Of a stretch of 5,143 nt of DNA, positions 1 through 4,309 are shown piece by piece. The first letter of the stretch is position 1, and every line of letters starts with the position of its first letter. The notes under the pieces were generated by a model that made no database searches, was not told where the DNA came from, and was given only the letters and a program-made list of their open reading frames with translations. Both the position numbers and the translations under genes were made by a program. Source of the DNA: Anaerolineae bacterium (GTDB lineage Bacteria; Chloroflexota; Anaerolineae; Aggregatilineales; UBA3940); the NCBI GenBank assembly GCA_020852775.1, contig JADZAD010000272.1:1-5143 (forward strand), given 5' to 3'.

Positions 1-11
1 AGATCAGGACG

Positions 12-434
12 ATGGTAGGCGAAGAGACGACCGCCCGCCGCCCCCGTGCCGGGATCCCCCGGCTGGCCGCCTTCATCAACTACGCCGCGATCGACGCCGA
101 ACTGGCACGGCGCGTCGCGGACGACCTCGCGAAATCCGGCATCCCGGCGTGGGTCGATGACGATCCCGGCCTGCCGGATTCCCAGTGGGCAAGTGGGGTT
201 CAGCCGGGGCTGGTCGAGTGCAGCCATATGATCGTGGTGCTTTCCACCCTGTCGGCTCAATCCCCGGATGTGCAGAAGAACTGGGTGACCTTCAAGGGCC
301 TGCGCAAACCGATCATTGTTGCTATGGTTGAAGAGTGCCCGGTGCCTGACGAGCTGCGCCGCAGCCCACGCTTTGCGATCGGCACGGATTACCGGGCCGC
401 CCTGCGCCAGATCGTGCAGGCACTGTCCGGATAA
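12..434 (+). CDS. TIR-domain protein, probably without NADase activity
   Basis: The 140-residue reading frame is nearly all one TIR domain of the bacterial TIR_2 type. The first strand and box 1 are FINYAAID (residues 21-28), followed by an amphipathic helix and a strand ending in WVDD (47-50). The segment W59 to C70 then leads to the strand MIVVLS (73-78) and a later strand KPIIVAM (99-105). TIR domains are NAD-cleaving enzymes or scaffolds for protein contacts. In catalytic bacterial members a Glu lies in the helix after the VVLS strand, usually just before Trp; here that position seems to be Asn90 (QKNW), and the box 1 Ser is Ala25. I infer a binding or regulatory role. The ATG at 12 has AGGA only 2 nt upstream, too close for a good ribosome site, and the frame is open to the window edge, so the true start and perhaps another domain may lie upstream. 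It converges on the next gene with a 7-bp gap. Confidence 0.8.
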   Translation: MVGEETTARRPRAGIPRLAAFINYAAIDAELARRVADDLAKSGIPAWVDDDPGLPDSQWASGVQPGLVECSHMIVVLSTLSAQSPDVQKNWVTFKGLRKPIIVAMVEECPVPDELRRSPRFAIGTDYRAALRQIVQALSG

Positions 435-441
435 GCACGAC

Positions 442-945
442 TCAGGGCTCCGGCGTCACCAGCACCGGCAGCACCACGACCGTCGTGGCATCGACCAGCT
501 CATACTCGCTCCGCAGAATGCCATACGCGCTGATGAAATCCCCCTCAGCGATTGCGGTGCGATCATACGGCTGCCCGAAGTTGCCAAGGAAAGCGGTATC
601 ATCGGTCAGGACAACAGTGATGGCATTGTTCCCCTGGTTGAGGATCATCGTGTCGCCTTCAAACCGCGCGAATATTCCGGCGATATCCGGTGGCCGCTGC
701 ATGTCTTCAGGCAGGTCAGAGAAGGTGAAGCCGGGTGGCGCCTCTCCACCCGGGACGCCAGGCGGCAGTGTCATGTCCTCCGGAAACGCCGGCAGGGTGA
801 CGGGCACGTATCCCGGCGGTACCCCGACCATGCCCGGTGGAAGCCCGACGGTGCGGCCAACCGAATAGCCTGCATAGTAGGCCAGCCCCAGCAGCACCAC
901 CTGCAGCACAACTGCCCCGGCGATCATCAGATTTCGATTCCTCAT
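442..945 (-). CDS. Membrane-anchored protein with DUF5666-like C-terminal domain
   Basis: The 167-residue product starts MRNRN and has one hydrophobic helix (residues 6-29), so it is probably an N-in, C-out anchored protein. A Pro/Gly-rich linker (35-88) contains two related units, PEDMTLPPGVPG (55-66) and PEDMQRPPDIAG (79-90). The C-terminal part (88-162) has alternating short strands: IAGIFARFEGDTMIL, then AITVVLTDDTAFL, a GDFISAYG turn and a final strand ATTVVVLPV. This order resembles DUF5666/OB-like domains (a strand, a 'tdtT' turn, 'GD.v.v.G', then a final hydrophobic strand). The family match is by eye and the function is unknown. The frame is open back to 1092, but that would overlap the divergent gene. 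The ATG at 945 has AGGGAG about 10 nt upstream. ATGs at 954 and 981 are alternatives, the latter with GGA 6 nt upstream. Long plus-strand frames over this region are antisense shadows with no domain-like character. Confidence 0.72.
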   Translation of the reverse strand: MRNRNLMIAGAVVLQVVLLGLAYYAGYSVGRTVGLPPGMVGVPPGYVPVTLPAFPEDMTLPPGVPGGEAPPGFTFSDLPEDMQRPPDIAGIFARFEGDTMILNQGNNAITVVLTDDTAFLGNFGQPYDRTAIAEGDFISAYGILRSEYELVDATTVVVLPVLVTPEP

Positions 946-984
946 CTCAGCCATTCTCCCTGGTACCTGCTCCGTGCTCATCTC

Positions 985-1016
985 TTTTCCGCAATGGTCC
1001 GGTTTCAGTGTATATT
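985..1016 (+). promoter_or_regulatory. Weak candidate promoter in the divergent intergenic region
   Basis: The 107-bp gap between the divergent starts at 945 and 1053 contains a single AT-rich island. On the plus strand it reads TATATT (1011-1016), five of six matches to a -10 box. It would give a leader of about 30 nt before the ATG at 1053. The -35 region is poor: TCCGCA at 988-993 with a 17-bp spacer matches only 3 of 6. The minus strand reads TATACA over the same island, so one site may serve both genes. This is a guess from base composition. Confidence 0.28.
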
Positions 1017-1052
1017 CTCTGCCTGTAAGCCTGTTTTGACCAGCCGGATTTG

Positions 1053-2117
1053 ATGCGCCCCATGAAAGCAGCTCATCGCCAGCACCTGACACGCAGTGAC
1101 ATCATCGCCTGTGGGCTGATCCTGTCAGCAGGTGTCGTCATCCTGTATAACTACTATCTTGGCGTTCATGTCCCGAACTTCGATAGCCGTCTGGAACTTC
1201 ACCGGTCAATCATCGATGGGACGGCCTTCTCTCCGTTCCGTTACCGGGTTCTGGTGCCGTTCAGCGCCGAACTGCTGATACAACTTCTCCGGAGCATCAC
1301 TGGTGAACGCGAAGCCTTCCGCTTCGCCTACCTGTTCATCGAAGGGGGAGCAATCGCCTTCTCGCTGTTGATGCTTTACCTGCTGATCCGGCAGTGGTTT
1401 ACCCGTGAAGCCGCGCTGGCCGGGGCGCTGCTGACTGCCGCCCTGATCCCCGCCGCCCTGCGTGATCATGCCTATCAGCCGTGGTCTTTTCTGGAGTTTG
1501 GCCTGCTGGCACTGGCGCTGGCCCTGCTGGTACGGAAGCGTTATGCCCTGTTTGTGCTGGTGACGGCACTGATGACGCTCAACCGGGAAACTGGCTTACT
1601 GGCGCCGCTGGCGTTCACAGTGACGATGTTCCCGCCCGGACTGATTCTCAGGCGGCGCGTGCCACGCCTGCGTCCGGCTGTATGGTGGCTGTCTGGCGCA
1701 TGGCTGGCCTGGCTGGTTATCTTCACTGGCCTGCGCCTGATCCGGGGTGCCGCGCCGCTGATCGATTCGATCGAGACCATTCTGGCCGCTAACCTCGACC
1801 CTGCAAATACCTCTCGCTTGCTGATCAACAACCTGCTGGTTTTCGGGCTGGCGTGGATATTCGCCCTGGCCGGGCTGCGCCGTGCGCCGGGCTTTCTACG
1901 CCGCGTGGCCTGGATCGCGCTTCCCTATGCCGGGCTGGTGCTGGTTTTTAATCGCTGGTGGGAGGTAAGGCTGTGGATGACGCTCTATCCGCTGGTCATC
2001 CCGCTGGCGTTGAGCGCCCTGTCTGAAACCTCCGTGCATGACGTGGACGAGCGTCAGGGTGCTGATGTGGATTCCAGCGTCGGGTTGGGCGCTGGCGGTG
2101 CGAATACCAGCACGTAG
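1053..2117 (+). CDS. Polytopic membrane protein, GT-C-like, function unknown
   Basis: The 354-residue protein has about eight hydrophobic segments, roughly at residues 17-36, 92-112, 119-136, 146-170, 181-198, 209-229, 259-275 and 284-320 (the last perhaps two helices). After the first helix comes a long loop containing NFDSR (42-46) and then FRYRVLVP (62-69). NRET (177-180) lies at the end of the fourth hydrophobic segment and RWWEVR (301-306) just before the last. Charged motifs beside helices and a first extracytoplasmic loop with acidic residues are typical of GT-C fold, lipid-linked sugar glycosyltransferases and their relatives, but I cannot name a family and do not see a classic catalytic DD/DE pair. 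The last 30 residues are polar and encoded where the convergent gene overlaps. ATG 1053 follows GGA by 4 nt; TTG 1050 and ATG 1062 are alternatives. It may act in envelope polysaccharide or glycan assembly, which is inference only. Confidence 0.8.
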   Translation: MRPMKAAHRQHLTRSDIIACGLILSAGVVILYNYYLGVHVPNFDSRLELHRSIIDGTAFSPFRYRVLVPFSAELLIQLLRSITGEREAFRFAYLFIEGGAIAFSLLMLYLLIRQWFTREAALAGALLTAALIPAALRDHAYQPWSFLEFGLLALALALLVRKRYALFVLVTALMTLNRETGLLAPLAFTVTMFPPGLILRRRVPRLRPAVWWLSGAWLAWLVIFTGLRLIRGAAPLIDSIETILAANLDPANTSRLLINNLLVFGLAWIFALAGLRRAPGFLRRVAWIALPYAGLVLVFNRWWEVRLWMTLYPLVIPLALSALSETSVHDVDERQGADVDSSVGLGAGGANTST

Positions 2118-2935
2118 TTCAGCCGGCCTGTGTCACCATCATCAGTGACGCAGGCCGTATCCTCTATGCCACTTACTATCCCGGACAGCCCTTCAACAAC
2201 AACGGTGTAGCTTGTGCCTTCCGTCATGACATAGTCGGCATATCCCGGGCTGATGTCTCGTTTGAAACCTGTCAGGAAGCGTTCTGATACCCCCCCCTGC
2301 GAGACCACCACGGGGATCGCCGGGAGGCCGGCCCCGCCTACCTCGTCAAATACATAACCCTCGATCACGCCACCCCCGGAAGCGAGGCAACTGGTCTCCA
2401 GCGCGACCAGCTCAAGGCCGCCGGGAGGTTCCGGTTCCATCGTAACCCCCGGTGAGGTAGTAAGCCCCGTCGGGGGAGCCACGGTCGGCGGTGCAGGCGC
2501 AGATGTCGGGGCCGGGGGTGTCGCGGTAGTTACAGCCACGGCGGGCGGCGCAGCCACGCTCCCGGAGAAGATGCCGGCAGCCTGTGAGGGCTGTCCGAGC
2601 GCTTCAGCGAGGATCGCCAGCGCACTGACTTCTTCCCCTGGCACACCCCGCAGCAATGCGCTGTCCGCCTGGCTGGCGACTTCCGCCGCGGCGTCGCGGC
2701 TGTCAAGCCCAAGCAGGCGTGCCTGTGCCCGTTCAAGGTCCTGATCCTGTATATAGGCCTCAGCAATCAGCAGGACATAGGCCTGTCGATCCGCCTCTCC
2801 GAGCTGGCCAGGGGCGACGTCAACATACTTCACCGGGTTCACCAGCCATGCATAGGCCAGCCCACCACCGATCCCGGCCAGCAGGCCGAGCAGCAGCGCC
2901 GCCCAGGAGAAACGCGGCTTCACAATGGTGGTCAT
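2054..2935 (-). CDS. Membrane-anchored protein: paralogous helical domain, Pro/Thr linker, Ig-like domain
   Basis: The 293-residue product has a short basic N-terminus (KPR) and one membrane helix (residues 9-31), then a helical domain (44-118) with the segment QAYVLLIAEAYIQDQDLERA. An Ala/Pro/Thr-rich linker follows (125-172). The C-terminal domain (182-279) starts GGGVIEGYVFDEVGGAGLPA, the pattern of a carboxypeptidase-regulatory-like or Cna_B-type beta sandwich ('G.v.G.V.d..G..l.g..V'), and ends in the strand LNYVLVFAP. Cys183 and Cys262 are the only cysteines and flank the domain, so a disulfide is possible. The likely topology is N-in with everything after the helix outside the cell. The helical domain resembles the whole of the upstream gene product, with which it overlaps by 4 bp (ATGA). 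AGGG lies 5 nt before the ATG. A G8 tract encodes Gly214-Gly215. The last 64 bp overlap the convergent gene. The cellular role is not known; an envelope or surface scaffold is a guess. Confidence 0.82.
   Translation of the reverse strand: MTTIVKPRFSWAALLLGLLAGIGGGLAYAWLVNPVKYVDVAPGQLGEADRQAYVLLIAEAYIQDQDLERAQARLLGLDSRDAAAEVASQADSALLRGVPGEEVSALAILAEALGQPSQAAGIFSGSVAAPPAVAVTTATPPAPTSAPAPPTVAPPTGLTTSPGVTMEPEPPGGLELVALETSCLASGGGVIEGYVFDEVGGAGLPAIPVVVSQGGVSERFLTGFKRDISPGYADYVMTEGTSYTVVVEGLSGIVSGIEDTACVTDDGDTGRLNYVLVFAPPAPNPTLESTSAP
2124..2157 (+). terminator. Hairpin 6 bp after the stop codon, inside the convergent gene
   Basis: CGGCCTGTGTCAC (2124-2136) pairs with GTGACGCAGGCCG (2145-2157) around the 8-nt loop CATCATCA. 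In the plus-strand transcript the 13-bp stem is complete with one G-U wobble. In the minus-strand transcript the same position is an A-C mismatch. It begins just after the TAG ending at 2117, which suggests an mRNA 3' end for the membrane-protein gene. There is no T-run after it, so it would be a pause site, 3'-end stabiliser or factor-dependent stop rather than a classic intrinsic terminator. It also encodes part of the minus-strand protein (about residues 260-271). Confidence 0.5.
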
Positions 2936-3303
2936 GGCTGCCCTGCCGGGGGCAGATAGGGCTGCATGGGCTGGCTGACATATCCGAAACGCGAGGCCAG
3001 CCTGACCAGGCTGCGGATGTCATCCGGGTTGCGCCCCTCCGCAATGAACCGCTCCGCGAGTGCCACGACGTAGCCTGCCGGGTCAGGCTCCGCTAGCTCA
3101 CCCAGCCATGCCTGCGCCTGATCCCAGTCCTCACTGGCGGCGTAAGCAGTTCCCACCATTACCACGTATTCTGCCTTGTAGTCCGGGTGCAGTTGATCAA
3201 GGCCGGTGCGGGTATCCTGGATCGGGAAGCCCCATCCAGCCAGTACCCCTGCCAGCGTGCCAAGCCCCAGACCGATCAGGAACGTCGCCAGGAAGCGTCG
3301 CAT
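2932..3303 (-). CDS. Small membrane-anchored helical protein, paralogue of the next gene
   Basis: The 123-residue product begins MRRFLATFLIGLGLG. It has one membrane helix (residues 4-25) after two arginines, then a soluble, mostly helical part (37-110) and a Pro-rich tail. The stretch 37-70 (QLHPDYKAEYVV to WLGEL) aligns without gaps to residues 44-77 of the downstream product with about 12 identities in 34, counted by eye. The later part, NPDDIRSLVRLASRFG (92-107), matches the PGEEVSALAILAEALG segment there. The AEYVVMVGTAYAASEDWDQA pattern is reminiscent of a TPR-like helix pair, but no repeat family is certain. The frame stays open upstream through the tRNA gene to 3561, so a longer call would be false; ATG 3303 starts directly at the membrane helix and has a weak AAGAG 5 nt upstream. 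The ATGA overlap with the next gene implies translational coupling. Confidence 0.78.
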   Translation of the reverse strand: MRRFLATFLIGLGLGTLAGVLAGWGFPIQDTRTGLDQLHPDYKAEYVVMVGTAYAASEDWDQAQAWLGELAEPDPAGYVVALAERFIAEGRNPDDIRSLVRLASRFGYVSQPMQPYLPPAGQP

Positions 3304-3342
3304 CTGTGCTCTTGTCAGCCTTTGTCTCAGGAATTCATCGTG

Positions 3343-3388
3343 GTGCCGTGTTATGCCGTAACGTATGCGCTCTGCTATACTACGGCAC
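3343..3388. repeat. TGCCGT repeats around the candidate start site
   Basis: TGCCGT occurs at 3344-3349 and 3354-3359, one helical turn apart, and inverted as ACGGCA at 3382-3387. The inverted pair TGCCGTA (3354-3360) and TACGGCA (3381-3387) is centred at 3370.5, on the predicted transcription start of the paralogue pair. This could be an operator or a leader RNA fold; the units are short enough to be chance. Confidence 0.3.
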
Positions 3389-3405
3389 AGGCCGTTATCG
3401 AACAA
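3377..3405 (-). promoter_or_regulatory. Candidate promoter for the paralogue pair
   Basis: On the minus strand TTGTTC (3405-3400) and TAGTAT (3382-3377) are separated by exactly 17 bp, with 3/6 and 4/6 matches to sigma70 boxes. Transcription would start near 3370, giving a leader of about 66 nt before ATG 3303. A promoter is expected here because the tRNA terminator lies immediately upstream; the putative -35 box overlaps that terminator's T-rich tail. The match is weak. Confidence 0.38.
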
Positions 3406-3430
3406 ACAGGCCGGGGGGTTGGCCCGGCCT
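3401..3430 (-). terminator. Intrinsic terminator of tRNA-Leu
   Basis: On the minus strand, AGGCCGGG and CCCGGCCT form a perfect 8-bp GC-rich stem around the 7-nt loop CCAACCC (3430-3408), followed at once by GTTTGTT (3407-3401). It starts 15 bp after the 3' end of the tRNA. The stem plus T-rich tail is the standard intrinsic terminator form and separates the tRNA from the protein genes downstream. Confidence 0.8.
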
Positions 3431-3444
3431 GACGAGATAATGTG

Positions 3445-3526
3445 TGCCGGAGGTGGGAATCGAACCCACACACCCGAAGGTACACGATTTTGAGTCGTGC
3501 GCGTCTGCCAGTTCCGCCACTCCGGC
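3445..3526 (-). tRNA. tRNA-Leu, anticodon CAA (reads UUG)
   Basis: The minus strand folds as a class II tRNA of 82 nt. The acceptor stem is GCCGGAG with CTCCGGC, and the D-arm is GCG-GAACTGGCAGA-CGC. The anticodon arm is CACGA-CTCAAAA-TCGTG, giving anticodon CAA. A long variable arm (ACC-TTCG-GGT) is followed by the T-arm GTGGG-TTCGATT-CCCAC. The discriminator base is A, as expected for leucine identity. The genome reads CAC after it, so CCA is not encoded and must be added by the CCA-adding enzyme. The gene has its own promoter (3567-3595) and terminator (3401-3430), so it appears to be a single-gene transcript. Confidence 0.97.
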
Positions 3527-3536
3527 TCATAGCCTG

Positions 3537-3560
3537 TGGCGCGGGCCTGAGTCCGCGCCA
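3537..3560 (-). other. Stem-loop in the 5' leader of the pre-tRNA
   Basis: TGGCGCGG and CCGCGCCA form a perfect 8-bp stem around an 8-nt loop. The hairpin's first base (3560 on the minus strand) is 7 nt after the -10 box, at the predicted transcription start, and its last base is 10 nt before the mature tRNA 5' end. It would form the first structure of the pre-tRNA, upstream of the RNase P cut site. A plus-strand terminator is less likely because no T-run follows in that direction. Confidence 0.55.
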
Positions 3561-3566
3561 CGGCAG

Positions 3567-3595
3567 AGTATAAGCGAAGTCGGATAGAGCGTCAA
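3567..3595 (-). promoter_or_regulatory. Strong sigma70-type promoter of tRNA-Leu
   Basis: On the minus strand TTGACG (3595-3590, 5/6) and TATACT (3572-3567, 5/6) are separated by exactly 17 bp. The predicted start is near 3560, about 34 nt before the tRNA 5' end at 3526. Both boxes and the spacing are close to the housekeeping consensus, as expected for a stable RNA gene. It is the best promoter in the window. Confidence 0.78.
3569..3574 (+). promoter_or_regulatory. Candidate -10 box for the sigma factor gene, overlapping the tRNA promoter
   Basis: The plus strand reads TATAAG (5/6 match) over the same TATA core that forms the -10 box of the tRNA promoter on the other strand. Transcription would start near 3581 and give a leader of about 35 nt before ATG 3616. 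No good -35 box lies 16-18 bp upstream, where the inverted repeat 3537-3560 sits. Either this is one bidirectional site or the sigma factor gene has a different, perhaps ECF-type, promoter that I cannot identify. Confidence 0.35.
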
Positions 3596-3615
3596 CACAG
3601 CCACATACGGGTCAT

Positions 3616-4215
3616 ATGGACGAACCGCAGTTGATCGCCAGCGCCCGGCAGGGCGACATCGAAGCCTATAACGTCCTGGTGCTGCACTATCAGAGGCAGG
3701 CCTATAACGTTGCCTATCGCCTGATGGGAGACCCGGACGGAGCAGCGGATGCGACGCAGGAGGCTTTTATCTCCGCCTACCGCTCGATCCGCCAGTATCG
3801 TGGCGGGTCGTTCCGCTCATGGCTGCTGCGGATCGTGACGAATGCCTGCTATGACGAGATGCGCCGCCGCAAGCGCCGCCCGCAATCTTCACTGGATGCA
3901 CTCTACACCGAGGATGAAGCCCCCGATTCCCCCGCCCTGCACAGCCGTGAGGAGAACCCGGAGAGTTACACCCAGCGTATGGAGATGCAATCCGCGATTC
4001 TGGACTGCCTGCGCGCACTGCCTGATGATCAGCGTGTGGTCACGATACTGAGCGATATCGAAGGGTTGAAGTACAACGAGATCGCCGACGTGATCGGCGT
4101 GGCACTGGGTACGGTCAAATCCCGCCTGAGTCGCTCACGCGCCCAGCTCCGGGACTGTCTTCAGGGGGTCGCGGAACTCCTGCCTGCTGAATATCGTCTA
4201 CAGAGTCAGAGTTAG
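3616..4215 (+). CDS. ECF-family RNA polymerase sigma factor (sigma-70 region 2 and 4)
   Basis: The 199-residue length is normal for the RpoE/SigW-like group. Region 2 (about residues 8-88) includes the core-binding helix DATQEAFISAYRSI (45-58) and the -10-recognising part SFRSWLLRIVTNACYDEMRR (65-84), followed by a basic RKRRP. A variable acidic linker (93-120) leads to region 4 (124-180), where LRALPDDQRVV is followed by the helix-turn-helix LKYNEIADVIGVALGTVKSR (151-170) that contacts the -35 element. There is no region 3 and no added C-terminal domain. The protein binds core RNA polymerase and directs it to a specific set of promoters, probably in answer to an envelope signal, because a membrane anti-sigma gene follows 94 bp downstream. 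ATG 3616 has only a weak GGG 4 nt upstream. ECF factors often drive their own operon, but I cannot see such a promoter clearly. Confidence 0.96.
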   Translation: MDEPQLIASARQGDIEAYNVLVLHYQRQAYNVAYRLMGDPDGAADATQEAFISAYRSIRQYRGGSFRSWLLRIVTNACYDEMRRRKRRPQSSLDALYTEDEAPDSPALHSREENPESYTQRMEMQSAILDCLRALPDDQRVVTILSDIEGLKYNEIADVIGVALGTVKSRLSRSRAQLRDCLQGVAELLPAEYRLQSQS

Positions 4216-4297
4216 AGACTGGTGGAGGCTTTCACGTTGTTATTGCGTCTGCCGTTCAGCAGCGGCCCGGCCTGTGGCTACGGGACGCAGATAGAGC

Positions 4298-4302
4298 AGG
4301 GA
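4298..4302 (+). promoter_or_regulatory. Ribosome binding site that sets a GTG start
   Basis: AGGGA ends 7 nt before the GTG at 4310, an ideal spacing. The nearby ATG at 4302 is in another frame that stops after 12 codons, so GTG is the supported start of the anti-sigma gene. The remaining 94-bp gap after the sigma gene shows no clear promoter or hairpin. Confidence 0.6.
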
Positions 4303-4309
4303 TGGCCCG

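Noticed and set aside
427..456. CCGGA...TCCGG inverted repeat between the first two convergent genes
   Set aside because: It is only 5 bp with a long loop and no T-run, too weak to call a terminator.
12..945. TIR gene plus neighbour as a two-gene defence system
   Set aside because: The genes are convergent, not co-transcribed, and the neighbour looks like an envelope protein. The window gives no partner such as a SIR2, SLOG, NLR or cyclic-nucleotide synthase.
316..1053. Long plus-strand frames (316-1053 and 485-868) over the DUF5666-like gene
   Set aside because: They are antisense to a minus-strand frame that has a clear membrane helix and domain pattern. Their own translations are rich in Arg, His and Pro with no recognisable fold.
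1206..1831. Minus-strand frames inside the polytopic membrane protein gene
   Set aside because: They are antisense shadows of a strongly hydrophobic, clearly coding plus-strand frame.
2656..3096. Plus-strand frames 2656-3096 and 3060-3440 opposite the paralogue pair
   Set aside because: They are rich in Pro and Arg, overlap well-supported minus-strand genes and the terminator, and have no recognisable ribosome site or domain.
3304..3561. N-terminal extension of the short paralogue through the tRNA region
   Set aside because: The stretch WRNWQTRTTQNRVPSG is the typical false translation of a tRNA-Leu gene, and a terminator lies between it and the real start at 3303.
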